The notes: a model not told the origin generated them from the sequence alone. A stretch of 64,000 bases of DNA from an uncultured Megasphaera sp. (GCA_934202965.1 CAKPYN010000005.1:44609-108608); one strand, 5' to 3'; numbered from the stretch's first letter, positions 16,150-24,467 are shown. Made by a program: numbers and translations.

Positions 16150-17035
16150 CAACGGTAAAGAAACAGCAGGTATTGTCTGTTCTCAGGGCATATATTGCAT
16201 AAAAACATTAAATGCATATAAAGGCACGGCTTGGGAAACAGATATCATGTCTTTGATTCAAACTGAAGAAATTCCAGGCCTTACCTATTGGTATGCCCAT
16301 GGCGGTAAGGAAGAATTAGAAACGATGCCGGAAGTGATTCCGTATGAAAAAGTACAGTATGCGCCGTTATACCGAAATCCACAGCGAATTTTTGGCATTG
16401 GTCTGAATTATGTCGATCATGCCGGTGATTTAGGTGAAAACGCACCGGTTGGATTTCCCGGCAGTTTTTATAAGCCGGCGAGCACGATTATCGGCTATGG
16501 AGATGAAATCCATATTCCCCGACTGGCTGAAGCGAAAAAAACAACGGCAGAAGCAGAACTGGGAATTATTTTGGGGAAAGACTGCAAGTATATCGACGAA
16601 TCGGATTGGCAGGACTATGTAGTGGGATATACGACGATTTTAGATATGACTGAAGAATCTATCTTGCGGCAAAATCCTCGTTTTTTGACATTAGTCAAAG
16701 GGTTTGACACATTCTTTTCGTTTGGGCCGCAATTAGTTACACCTGATGAAATTGGTGACGTTTTGCAATTAAAAGTACAGTCCGTTCATAATGGCGTTGT
16801 TCATGCGGAAAATATTGTTAATAATATGACGCATAAGCCAAGCAGGCTGATTTCATTGATATCGCATATACAGGGATGGAAGGCTGGCGACATATTGTCT
16901 ACGGGAACTCCTAGGGCTTTTCCTATTGCGGAAGGCGATGTAGCTGAATGCCGGATTATGGGGCCGCATCAATTTATGATGGAACCGCTGCGCAATCCGG
17001 TTATTGATTTGAAAAAACATCCGGAACATATATAA
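16127..17035 (+). CDS. Fumarylacetoacetate hydrolase (FAH) family protein
   Basis: The product (302 residues) has an N-terminal FAH-associated region and the FAH catalytic domain: FGIGLNYVDHAGDLGE, FYKPASTIIG, the metal-binding acidic motif TAEAELGIILGK, and GDILSTGTPRA near the C terminus. Family members hydrolyse or decarboxylate beta-keto acids or act on hydroxymuconates with a divalent metal. Its start is inside the aminotransferase gene. The pair would convert an amino acid to a keto acid and cleave it, or FAH may clean up oxaloacetate-like products. Substrate unknown. Confidence 0.88.
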   Translation: MRLATIYNNGKETAGIVCSQGIYCIKTLNAYKGTAWETDIMSLIQTEEIPGLTYWYAHGGKEELETMPEVIPYEKVQYAPLYRNPQRIFGIGLNYVDHAGDLGENAPVGFPGSFYKPASTIIGYGDEIHIPRLAEAKKTTAEAELGIILGKDCKYIDESDWQDYVVGYTTILDMTEESILRQNPRFLTLVKGFDTFFSFGPQLVTPDEIGDVLQLKVQSVHNGVVHAENIVNNMTHKPSRLISLISHIQGWKAGDILSTGTPRAFPIAEGDVAECRIMGPHQFMMEPLRNPVIDLKKHPEHI

Positions 17036-17047
17036 AGAGTCTTATAG

Positions 17048-17069
17048 CCTATACGAAATCGTATATAGG
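17048..17069 (+). promoter_or_regulatory. Inverted repeat upstream of the 5-oxoproline operon promoter
   Basis: The site reads CCTATACGA, AA, TCGTATA, TAGG, with 9-bp imperfect arms, and sits just upstream of the -35 box at 17077. It could be the weak 3' hairpin of the FAH transcript or an activator site; no T tract follows, which favours the latter. Confidence 0.35.
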
Positions 17070-17076
17070 AAAGAAA

Positions 17077-17104
17077 TTGACTTATTTTTAATAAAGTGTA
17101 TAAT
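17077..17104 (+). promoter_or_regulatory. Promoter of the 5-oxoproline operon
   Basis: TTGACT (17077-17082) and TATAAT (17099-17104) are 16 bp apart. The start near 17111 puts the hairpin at 17130 in the leader. Confidence 0.65.
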
Positions 17105-17129
17105 AACATCATCAATAAAATATAAAGCA

Positions 17130-17164
17130 AAGAAGCTGCTAGACGTAATGTTTAGCAGCTTCTT
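17130..17164 (+). promoter_or_regulatory. Perfect 12-bp leader hairpin before the NRAMP-like gene
   Basis: AAGAAGCTGCTA and TAGCAGCTTCTT form a perfect stem with an 11-nt loop, ending 20 bp before the ATG and 8 bp before the GAGGGGG ribosome site. The following TTGTGCG is a poor T tract, so it is a weak terminator at best. Attenuation, RNA stability or a protein-binding site are possible. Confidence 0.6.
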
Positions 17165-17184
17165 GTGCGTGAGGGGGAATTGAT

Positions 17185-18381
17185 ATGGGCAAGAAATTTG
17201 ATTGGAGCCTATTGATGGGGGCAGCGTTTCTGATGGCTACGTCTTCTATCGGACCTGGGTTTGTTACGCAGACGACAGTTTTTACGCAGACGCTGATGGC
17301 CAGTTTTGGGTTTGTTATTTTGTTATCCGTTATTTTAGATGTAGGGGCACAGCTAAATGTATGGAGAATTATTGGCGTTAGCGGTAAGAGGGGCCAGGAT
17401 ATTGCCAATATGGTACTGCCGGGATTGGGATATTTTGTATCATTTCTGATTGTATTAGGCGGCTTAGCTTTTAATATCGGAAATATTGGCGGCTGTGGTT
17501 TGGGGTTACAGGTATTATTTGGAATAGACCCCAAAGTAGGGGCAGCGATTAGTGCCGTTATTGGGATTTCTATATTCTTAGTCAAAGAAGCAGGCAAAGT
17601 GATGGATCGTTTTACGCAGATTGCCGGTTTTGTTATGATTGCCTTAACCTTGTATGTGGCTATTTCTTCACAGCCTCCTGTAGGCGAAGCCATAGTCAAG
17701 ACCTTTGTACCGGATACCATTGATTATTCTGCAATTGTTACGCTGCTGGGCGGCACGGTTGGCGGGTACATTATGTTTTCTGGCGGTCATCGGCTGATTG
17801 ATGCCGGTGTTGTCGGCCAAGACGCTTTGCCGCAGATTACCCGTTCCTCTGTAACCGGTATATGTATTACCGGTATCATGCGTACGTTGTTGTTTTTGGC
17901 AACCTTAGGCGTTATTGCAGGAGGATTTGTGTTAGACAAAGCGAATCCGCCGGCATCCGTTTTTTTACAGGCTGCCGGGACGGTAGGGTATAAGATTTTT
18001 GGTATCGTTTTGTGGGCCGCTGCAATTTCTTCGGTTATTGGCTGTGCCTATACATCAGTATCGTTTATTCGTACATTTAGTGCCAAACTGGAAGCGAACT
18101 ATCGATGGCTGATTATTGGCTTTATTGTATTTTCTACTCTTGTATTTGTAATCGTTGGCCGGCCTGTATTTATTTTGGTTATTGTTGGTACATTAAATGG
18201 GCTGATTTTGCCGATTACGTTGACGGTTACGTTGATTGCCGCCCATAAAAAGCGTGTTGTCGGTGCGTATAAACACCCGGTGTGGATGACCGTTTTTGGC
18301 GTGATTGTTGTTGTATTGACTACGTATATGTGCGGCATGACTTTTTTATACCAGATTCCCAAATTGATGGGGATTGCCTAA
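17185..18381 (+). CDS. NRAMP-like transporter, YcsG type
   Basis: The 398-residue product has about eleven hydrophobic helices. It belongs to the NRAMP superfamily branch represented by YcsG, encoded in the Bacillus subtilis ycsF-ycsG-ycsI-kip operon. The N-terminal helix has SSIGPGFVTQT where metal-transporting NRAMPs have a DPGN motif; the missing Asp/Asn metal ligands argue against Mn/Fe transport. The gene leads an operon for 5-oxoproline use, so uptake of 5-oxoproline or a related lactam or amino acid is the natural inference. GAGGGGG precedes the ATG. Confidence 0.82.
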   Translation: MGKKFDWSLLMGAAFLMATSSIGPGFVTQTTVFTQTLMASFGFVILLSVILDVGAQLNVWRIIGVSGKRGQDIANMVLPGLGYFVSFLIVLGGLAFNIGNIGGCGLGLQVLFGIDPKVGAAISAVIGISIFLVKEAGKVMDRFTQIAGFVMIALTLYVAISSQPPVGEAIVKTFVPDTIDYSAIVTLLGGTVGGYIMFSGGHRLIDAGVVGQDALPQITRSSVTGICITGIMRTLLFLATLGVIAGGFVLDKANPPASVFLQAAGTVGYKIFGIVLWAAAISSVIGCAYTSVSFIRTFSAKLEANYRWLIIGFIVFSTLVFVIVGRPVFILVIVGTLNGLILPITLTVTLIAAHKKRVVGAYKHPVWMTVFGVIVVVLTTYMCGMTFLYQIPKLMGIA

Positions 18382-18420
18382 GGCGTATATATATGTATTG
18401 AAATGACAGGGGGAAGTTTG

Positions 18421-19212
18421 ATGATAGAGTATAGTATGATGAAGCCCAAAGACGTACGGAATTTAATCCGTGCAGGAAAAATCAATAGTTTTACAAGCGG
18501 CATGTGCCATGGGTATGCGCAGGCAAACTTGGTGATTTTACCGAAAGAATTAGCATTTGATTTTTTATTATTTACGCAGCGTAATTCGAAACCTTGCCCC
18601 GTACTGGATGTCACAGAAGCAGGCTGCCCGGAACCGAAAGTAGCAGCGCCGGGAGCAGATATTCGGTATGATATACCTAAGTATCGTATTTATCGTCATG
18701 GCAAGCTTACGGATGAAGTCAGTAATTTATCAGCCTATTGGCAAACGGACTTAGTAGCTTTTTTACTGGGATGCAGTTTTTCTTTTGAAGGGCCTATGCT
18801 GGATGCAGGGCTTGAAATACGGCACATTACAGAAAATCACAATGTACCTATGTATATTACGAATATTCCTTGTCATGAGGCAGGTATATTTCACGGCCCT
18901 ATGGTTGTATCCATGCGGCCGATGAAAGCAAAAGATGCGATTCGTGCGGTTCAGGTAACGAGCAGAATGCCTTCTGTCCATGGTGCGCCTATCCATATTG
19001 GCAATCCGGCAGCGATTGGCATCAAAGATATAAACAAACCTGATTTTGGTGATCCGTCAACGATTCGAGACGGTGAAGTGCCTGTCTTTTGGGCATGTGG
19101 TGTTACGCCCCAGGCTGTTGCGATGGCTGTTAAGCCTGAATTTATGATTACACATGCGCCGGGGCATATGTTTATTACGGATTTGCTGAATTCATCACTT
19201 AGTGTCTTGTAG
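18421..19212 (+). CDS. ycsI: YcsI / DUF1445 family protein (putative hydro-lyase, D-glutamate-cyclase-like)
   Basis: The product (263 residues) is a clear YcsI/DUF1445 member: CHGYAQANLVILPKELAFDF, SKPCPVLDVTEAGCPEPK, APGADIR and NIPCHEAGIFHGPMVVSMRP. DUF1445 is related to the N-terminal part of mammalian D-glutamate cyclase, which makes 5-oxo-D-proline from D-glutamate, so this enzyme may feed or isomerise the 5-oxoproline pool. The ATG at 18421 is preceded by AGGGGGAAG; the ORF start further up at 18403 contains the ribosome site itself. The gene lies between the transporter and pxpA. Confidence 0.85.
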   Translation: MIEYSMMKPKDVRNLIRAGKINSFTSGMCHGYAQANLVILPKELAFDFLLFTQRNSKPCPVLDVTEAGCPEPKVAAPGADIRYDIPKYRIYRHGKLTDEVSNLSAYWQTDLVAFLLGCSFSFEGPMLDAGLEIRHITENHNVPMYITNIPCHEAGIFHGPMVVSMRPMKAKDAIRAVQVTSRMPSVHGAPIHIGNPAAIGIKDINKPDFGDPSTIRDGEVPVFWACGVTPQAVAMAVKPEFMITHAPGHMFITDLLNSSLSVL

Positions 19213-19225
19213 GAGGTATTAGGCT

Positions 19226-19984
19226 ATGTATCGTGTTGATTTAAACAGTGATTTAGGAGAAAGTTTTGGTTCTTATACGATTGGCAATGATGAAGACGTA
19301 CTGCAGTATGTATCTTCCGCCAACATAGCTTGCGGCTTTCATGCAGGAGACCCAAACGTCATGCAGAAAACAGTGGCCATGGCAGCAGCAAAAGGCGTGG
19401 CAGTAGGAGCGCATCCGGGCATGCCGGATTTAGTGGGATTTGGCCGGCGAAAGATGGATATTACACCGAAAGAAGCCTATGCCATGGTTTTATACCAAGT
19501 AGGTGCTTTACAGGCTTTTGCCACAGCAGCTCATGTACCGCTGCAGCATGTCAAGCCGCATGGTGCGTTATACAATATGGCAGCGAAGGATAAAACATTG
19601 GCAGCCGCTATTGCTAAAGCAGTCTATGATGTGAATCCGCACCTTATCCTTTATGGGCTGGCCGGCAGCTGTTTAATTACAGAAGGAGAAAAAGCCGGAC
19701 TGGTGACGGCCAGTGAAGTGTTTGCTGATAGAACATATCAGCCTGATGGTACACTGACACCGAGAAGTCAGCCCGATGCCATGGTAACAGATGAAGAGGC
19801 AGCCATTTCCCGTGTATTACGAATGATTCAGGAAGGCGTCGTTACGGCACAAAATGGCCAAGATATTCCGGTTAAAGCCGATACGATTTGTATTCACGGC
19901 GATGGCGTCAAGGCGCTGGCATTTGCTCATAAAATCAAAACAGCATTAGAAGCGCATGATGTAGCTGTTCGTGCATTTGTGTGA
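19226..19984 (+). CDS. pxpA: 5-oxoprolinase subunit A (LamB/YcsF)
   Basis: PxpA works with PxpB and PxpC as the ATP-dependent prokaryotic 5-oxoprolinase that opens pyroglutamate to glutamate. The 252-residue chain has the family motifs VDLNSDLGESFG, ANIACGFHAGDP, VGAHPGMPDLVGFGRR, VKPHGALYN and, near the end, CIHGDGVKAL. The ribosome site AGGAGG is well placed. It is followed by pxpB within 8 bp. Confidence 0.95.
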   Translation: MYRVDLNSDLGESFGSYTIGNDEDVLQYVSSANIACGFHAGDPNVMQKTVAMAAAKGVAVGAHPGMPDLVGFGRRKMDITPKEAYAMVLYQVGALQAFATAAHVPLQHVKPHGALYNMAAKDKTLAAAIAKAVYDVNPHLILYGLAGSCLITEGEKAGLVTASEVFADRTYQPDGTLTPRSQPDAMVTDEEAAISRVLRMIQEGVVTAQNGQDIPVKADTICIHGDGVKALAFAHKIKTALEAHDVAVRAFV

Positions 19985-19992
19985 GGTGTCCT

Positions 19993-20712
19993 ATGGAAAT
20001 AACAGACATACAAATACGATCGTTAAGTGAAATGGCAATTTACATTTCTTTTGGCAATACCATTTCACCGAAAATTCATCAACAAGTACGAGCTGTCAGC
20101 GACTATGTGGAAACACATCCGTTTGCCGGATATGAAGAATGTGTCGTATCGTATACCGCAGTGACTATTTTATATGATCCGTTTCTTGTGCGAACGAAAG
20201 AAAAGGTAGACAATGCGCAGAAGTTTGTCCAAACCTATGCCAAACAGGCTGTACAGCATACGGATTTGAACAGCCTGTCCGAGAACCATGACGTGATTAT
20301 TCCGGTATGTTATGGCGGCGACTATGGCCCGGATTTAGAGGAAGCAGCCAAGACCTTGAAAATGACGCCGGAAGAAGTTGTTCGCATTCATACCAGTGGT
20401 ACCTATTTGGTATATATGATTGGGTTTTGTCCAGGGTATCCGTATATGGGCGGCTTAGATAAACGGCTTTGGATTCCGCGGCGTAAAACGCCTCGGTTGG
20501 CTATACCTGCCCGATCCGTAGCGATTGCAGGGCAGCAGGCCGGAGTATATCCTATTGAAACACCTGGCGGCTGGCATTTGCTGGGACGTTCGGCAGTCGA
20601 TTTATTTACGCCGGACAATGATACGCCGAGTCTGCTGCAAGCCGGCGATATAGTGCATTTTAAGGCAATTGGAGAAGAAGAATATAAACAAATACGAGGT
20701 GATAAAGCGTGA
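19993..20712 (+). CDS. pxpB: 5-oxoprolinase subunit B (KipI family)
   Basis: The product (239 residues) has the KipI/PxpB signature GFCPGYPYMGGLD near residue 140 and the late SVAIAGQQAGVYPIETPGGW motif shared with the N-terminal half of allophanate-hydrolase subunit proteins. In the oxoprolinase it pairs with PxpC. The ATG at 19993 has GTGAGGTG just upstream. The stop overlaps the GTG start of pxpC (GTGA). Confidence 0.94.
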   Translation: MEITDIQIRSLSEMAIYISFGNTISPKIHQQVRAVSDYVETHPFAGYEECVVSYTAVTILYDPFLVRTKEKVDNAQKFVQTYAKQAVQHTDLNSLSENHDVIIPVCYGGDYGPDLEEAAKTLKMTPEEVVRIHTSGTYLVYMIGFCPGYPYMGGLDKRLWIPRRKTPRLAIPARSVAIAGQQAGVYPIETPGGWHLLGRSAVDLFTPDNDTPSLLQAGDIVHFKAIGEEEYKQIRGDKA

Positions 20713-21707
20713 GTATAGTTGTCGTACGAGGCGGCATGCAGTCTGCGATTCAGGATTTGGGACGGTATGGCTGTCAAAAATACGGAATCATAGTTAGCGG
20801 TGCGATGGATAAAGATGCGCTGCGCATTGGCAATATGCTCGTTGGCAACAAACCCAATGAAGCCGCTTTAGAAATCACTATGATCGAGCCGGTACTGCGG
20901 TTTACAGAAGACGCACTGATTGCGGTGACTGGCGGCGATTTGCAGCCTCAACTTGACGGCAGGCCTCTGCCGATGGGACGGCCTGTGGCCATTGCGGCCG
21001 GTGCTTCGCTGCGGTTTGGCAGGCCCGTGACGGGATGCCGTGCCTATGTATGCGTATCCGGCGGATTTGATGTACCATTGGTCATGAACAGTAAAAGTAC
21101 CTATTTGCGGGCTGCTTTAGGAGGGTATCAAGGCCGGGCATTACAGAAAAATGATGAAATAGGGCTTTGCGGCATGACTGACGCAGGACGGCATATGGTA
21201 TCTTTTTTGAAATCACAAGGAACGTATAAGACAACCGACTGGTATGTCATGGAACCAGCTCGCTTTTATGCCGCATCCCAGTCTGCTATTCGTATTACTA
21301 AAGGGCTGCAGTACGATTGGTTTGCACAGGAAAGTAAGGAAAGCCTTGCTCATGATACGTTTACCATTACAGTACAGGCTGACCGCATGGGATACCGGTT
21401 GCAGGGCGGACAGCTTCATTTGGAAACCGTTCGAGAAATGATTTCCGAACCAGCTGTTGAAGGGTCTATTCAGGTTCCAGCAGGTGGAGAAGCCATTATT
21501 TTAATGGCAGACCATCAGACCGTGGCAGGATATCCTAAAATAGGGCAAGTGGCTATGGCAGATATGGGGCGTTTGGCCCAGTGTAAGCCAGGAGAACCGC
21601 TGCGCTTTTCTGTTATTACGACGGAAGAAGCGGAAACATTATGGCTGCAGCGGGAAGAATATATGCAGCATATTGCCGTCTATATTCAATGCAAATTTTC
21701 TTTGTAA
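20709..21707 (+). CDS. pxpC: 5-oxoprolinase subunit C (KipA family)
   Basis: The product (332 residues) is a biotin-dependent-carboxyltransferase-like KipA/PxpC protein with the N-terminal VVRGGMQSAIQDLGRYG, the GAMDKDALRIGNMLVGN segment and ADHQTVAGYPKIGQV near the C terminus. It starts with GTG overlapping pxpB. About 50 bp separate it from the BCCP gene, with AGAGGATAT before that start, so the operon continues. Confidence 0.94.
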   Translation: MSIVVVRGGMQSAIQDLGRYGCQKYGIIVSGAMDKDALRIGNMLVGNKPNEAALEITMIEPVLRFTEDALIAVTGGDLQPQLDGRPLPMGRPVAIAAGASLRFGRPVTGCRAYVCVSGGFDVPLVMNSKSTYLRAALGGYQGRALQKNDEIGLCGMTDAGRHMVSFLKSQGTYKTTDWYVMEPARFYAASQSAIRITKGLQYDWFAQESKESLAHDTFTITVQADRMGYRLQGGQLHLETVREMISEPAVEGSIQVPAGGEAIILMADHQTVAGYPKIGQVAMADMGRLAQCKPGEPLRFSVITTEEAETLWLQREEYMQHIAVYIQCKFSL

Positions 21708-21758
21708 CATATATAACTATGCTGCCGCAGATGGGCAGAATGATGGAGAGGATATATT

Positions 21759-22178
21759 GTGAATATAAAAGAAATCGAAGAACTAATTCATGTATTTGAA
21801 CAGTCCAAGTTAACATCTTTAAAAGTGCAGGATAACGAACAAACCATAGAAATGGCGATGAAAGAATCGGCAGTTTCATCCGTGACGGAACCGGAAGCGG
21901 TAAAACCGGTTGTGACCACAGTAGCGGCGGCAACAAAAGAAGAAACCATTGTTGCTCCCATGGTAGGTACCTTTTATATGGCAGCCCATCCGGGGGAAGA
22001 ACCATTTGTTCATGTTGGCTCAGAAGTTACGGAAGACACAACGGTCTGTGTATTAGAAGCGATGAAAGTCTTTACGGAAGTACCGGCTGATATGTGCGGT
22101 AAAATTACGGAAATACTCGTTGTTGATGGCGAATTTGTAGAATATGGTCAACCGCTGTTCAAAGTGCAATGTAAATAG
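21759..22178 (+). CDS. accB: Biotin carboxyl carrier protein (AccB-like) in the 5-oxoproline operon
   Basis: The 139-residue protein has an N-terminal AccB-like segment (EIEELIHVFEQSKLTSLKV), an Ala/Thr/Val linker, and a biotinyl domain from about residue 68 with the biotinylation site LEAMKVFTEV. Valine instead of the more usual methionine follows the lysine. It starts with GTG. Placement after pxpC and before a biotin carboxylase, rather than in a fatty-acid cluster, is a recurring arrangement for LamB/YcsF operons; what it contributes to oxoproline metabolism is not established. Confidence 0.9.
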   Translation: MNIKEIEELIHVFEQSKLTSLKVQDNEQTIEMAMKESAVSSVTEPEAVKPVVTTVAAATKEETIVAPMVGTFYMAAHPGEEPFVHVGSEVTEDTTVCVLEAMKVFTEVPADMCGKITEILVVDGEFVEYGQPLFKVQCK

Positions 22179-22188
22179 AGGTGTGACA

Positions 22189-23544
22189 ATGGGACATTTT
22201 AAAAAGATATTGATTGCAAACCGGGGAGAAATTGCTGTACGTATTATTCGAGCATGCCGGGAGCTGCATATTCGTACAGTAGCGGTATATTCTACCGCTG
22301 ATGCTCAGGCAGCTCATGTACTGGAAGCAGATGAAGCGTACTGTATTGGACCGGCGCCTTCTGGAAAAAGTTATTTAAATAGCCTGGCACTGTTGACTGT
22401 TGCCAAAAAGACGGGAGCAGATGCGATTCATCCGGGATATGGATTTTTATCCGAAAATGCTGATTTTGCTGACGCCTGCACAGCAGCCGGTATTACGTAT
22501 ATTGGTCCATCTAGTGAAGCTATCCGCAAAATGGGAGATAAAGCCCAAGCACGAGCTACGATGATGGCCGCTAATGTGCCGGTTGTACCAGGCACTAAGG
22601 ATTTGATTCGTTATGTCAATGAATGTGAAGCGGTTGCGAATAAAATTGGGTATCCTATTTTAATTAAAGCAACAGCTGGCGGCGGCGGCCGCGGCATGCG
22701 AGTCGTAGAAAATAAACAAGAATTAAAAAAATCACTGCAGGAAGCGATTCGTGAAGCAGAACAAAACTTTGGCAACGGCGGTGTCTACGTAGAAAAATAT
22801 TTGCATCATGCTCATCATGTAGAAATTCAAATTATGGCAGATGCGTATGGACATGTTGTAACATTGGGTGAACGGGATTGTTCGACACAGCGCCGCCATC
22901 AAAAAGTCATTGAAGAATCACCATCTCCCATTCTAGATGAAAAAACAAGACGTGCCATGAGTGAAGCTGCCAAATCAGCTGCGCAAGCCGTGCAGTATTG
23001 CGGAGCCGGGACCATTGAATTTATTGTGGATGAAGATAAAAATTTTTATTTTATGGAAATGAATACACGAATTCAGGTGGAACATGGCGTAACCGAAATG
23101 GTTACAGGCACAGATTTAGTAAAAACACAGATTTTGGTAGCACAGGGAGAACCGTTGCCATGGGAACAAAGCGATATTCATCTCCAGGGATGGGCTATTG
23201 AATGCCGTATTAATGCCGAAGATCCAGGCAACAAGTTTATGCCATGCCCTGGAAAAATCACGGTATATGATCCGCCTAAGGGGGACGGTATCCGCATTGA
23301 CTCGTGTGTAGCAGCTGGTTCTGTTATCAGTCCCTTTTATGATTCGATGATTGCGAAACTAATCGTTCATGGAAAAACGAGAGAAGAAGCGGTCAAAAAG
23401 ATGTTGTGTGCCTTAGAAGATTTCCAAATCAAAGGTATTAAAACCAATATCAATTTACAATGGAATATATTATCCAGCTTTGCGTTTCAACAGGGAAAGA
23501 TAGATACTAACTATTTGGAAGAACACTTGTTGGAATATATATAG
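22189..23544 (+). CDS. accC: Biotin carboxylase (AccC-like)
   Basis: The 451-residue ATP-grasp enzyme carboxylates biotin on the neighbouring BCCP. Seen are ANRGEIAVRIIRACRE at the start, the glycine-rich KATAGGGGRGMR near residue 160, and the active site EMNTRIQVEHGVTEM, in which Gly replaces the common Pro of EHPVTE. The ATG at 22189 follows AGAGGTGTGAC. It is the last gene of the operon. A carboxyltransferase partner is absent here; PxpC resembles one distantly. Confidence 0.93.
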   Translation: MGHFKKILIANRGEIAVRIIRACRELHIRTVAVYSTADAQAAHVLEADEAYCIGPAPSGKSYLNSLALLTVAKKTGADAIHPGYGFLSENADFADACTAAGITYIGPSSEAIRKMGDKAQARATMMAANVPVVPGTKDLIRYVNECEAVANKIGYPILIKATAGGGGRGMRVVENKQELKKSLQEAIREAEQNFGNGGVYVEKYLHHAHHVEIQIMADAYGHVVTLGERDCSTQRRHQKVIEESPSPILDEKTRRAMSEAAKSAAQAVQYCGAGTIEFIVDEDKNFYFMEMNTRIQVEHGVTEMVTGTDLVKTQILVAQGEPLPWEQSDIHLQGWAIECRINAEDPGNKFMPCPGKITVYDPPKGDGIRIDSCVAAGSVISPFYDSMIAKLIVHGKTREEAVKKMLCALEDFQIKGIKTNINLQWNILSSFAFQQGKIDTNYLEEHLLEYI

Positions 23545-23860
23545 GGTGTTTTGTTTTTGATGAAATTGTTGTTTACATATGCTGTTTATTAGTTTGTGCT
23601 GTGTGACAGGAAGACATGACGAAAGTAAACAGCGATATATTCACGACTTTCTCTCATGGGCAGTAAGAAACGCATATAAGTTGACCTAGCAGCATTATAA
23701 TCCTCGATTCACCGATTGGGGATTTTTTGCTGTCTTATATAAATCCAAAAGTCATCTGCATGGCATTCAGTCGCCTGCTGTCCTATTTTTCCCTGTCGCA
23801 ATCTATGGTATAATAACAAGGATATCATGGAACTAGCATGTAACGAAACAGAGGAGGACG
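23545..23860 (+). other. Gap between accC and the truncated U32 gene
   Basis: I see no gene. It holds a terminator-like hairpin (23699-23728) and, near 23809-23814, a possible -10 box TATAAT followed by a good ribosome site AGAGGAGGACGT that belongs to the truncated U32 peptidase gene. Confidence 0.6.
23699..23728 (+). terminator. Terminator of the 5-oxoproline operon
   Basis: AATCCTCGAT pairs with ATTGGGGATT (two G-U pairs) and is followed by TTTTTTG. It lies 155 bp after the accC stop. Confidence 0.6.
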
Positions 23861-23920
23861 TATGGCAGAGTTATTGGCTCCGGCCGGGTCGCTGGCCCAT
23901 GTGTGGGCGGCAAGGCGGTA
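23861..23920 (+). pseudogene. Stub of a peptidase U32 gene
   Basis: From the ATG at 23861, after a strong AGAGGAGGACGT ribosome site, the frame reads MAELLAPAGSLAHVWAARR and stops. MAELLAPAGSL is the typical start of U32 collagenase-like peptidases (several hundred residues, continuing with a NGADAVY-like stretch). The match breaks off after about 17 residues, where a hairpin-rich block begins. The rest of the gene is not in the window. Confidence 0.75.
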
Positions 23921-24138
23921 AAAATGGGCGTTTTGTTTGAGCGAAGCGAGTTTCGCCCATTTAGCAATGACGGACATTCTCAAAGAAATGGAAATTTCGG
24001 GCGGCCGCCTTTTACTATGCCTAAGCGATTCGCACGAAATCAAAGATTTCGGCTTTCTGCTTATCTTGATTCGTTCTTTTTCGGCGGCGCGAAAAAGAAT
24101 GAATATTCGAGGGTCAGAGGGACACGTCCCGGCATTCT
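23921..24138 (+). repeat. Hairpin-rich block inserted after the U32 stub
   Basis: Four consecutive inverted repeats are visible: AAATGGGCG/CGCCCATTT (23922-23962, enclosing GAGCGAAGCGAG), TAAGC/GCTTA enclosing CGAAATC-AAA-GATTTCG (24022-24063), ATTC-TTCTTTTTC/GAAAAAGAA-GAAT (24069-24104), and CAGA-GGGACACGTCCC-TCTG (24115-24138). It is richer in GC than its surroundings. Several frames stay open through it without resembling a protein. This could be a non-autonomous mobile element or a structured RNA; I cannot name the family. The boundaries are approximate. Confidence 0.6.
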
Positions 24139-24199
24139 GGTCGCACAGAAAGAAAAAGTGAATAGCATAGGTAAACGGCAAGCTTACAGAACCAGAAAA

Positions 24200-24448
24200 G
24201 GGTTAAAGGGTAGCGCCCTTATACAAAATTTTTCCCAAGCAACGGCCAGCTGCAGCGAAGGGAGAATCCATATGCAAAACGGGAAAGAGAGTTTGATGAA
24301 TATTTTGATGAAATGTTACGGAAATCCAAGGAGCTGCGATTCTGGGGAAACGCAGAAAATGATGATGGCAGAAATTTTGCCGGAAATGACAGCCAAACAA
24401 GTCCATGACCTAGCCGTACGTATTCTCAAACAGTATACGTTATCTTAG
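24200..24448 (+). pseudogene. Possible C-terminal remnant of an M16-type zinc peptidase
   Basis: One frame reads REFDEYFDEMLRKSKELRFW and then NA; a second continues as KMMMAEILPEMTAKQVHDLA, then VRILKQYTLS, and stops at 24448. Joined by one frameshift near 24353 they resemble the end of M16 (PqqL-like) zinc peptidases, where a charged helix ending in FW is followed by a late T-x-x-V segment. The N-terminal 90 percent is absent. The family call is weak, the frameshifted fragment less so. Confidence 0.35.
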
Positions 24449-24467
24449 TCATAGGTATTCATCCTAT

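Noticed and set aside
17185..18381. Manganese/iron transporter mntH
   Set aside because: The DPGN-type metal ligand motif of helix 1 is replaced by SIGPGFVTQ, and the genes around it concern 5-oxoproline.
23903..24448. Open frame of 181 codons through the hairpin block, as one protein
   Set aside because: It runs through inverted repeats and joins to the end of an apparent peptidase remnant in another frame; the composition is that of a translated repeat, not a protein.
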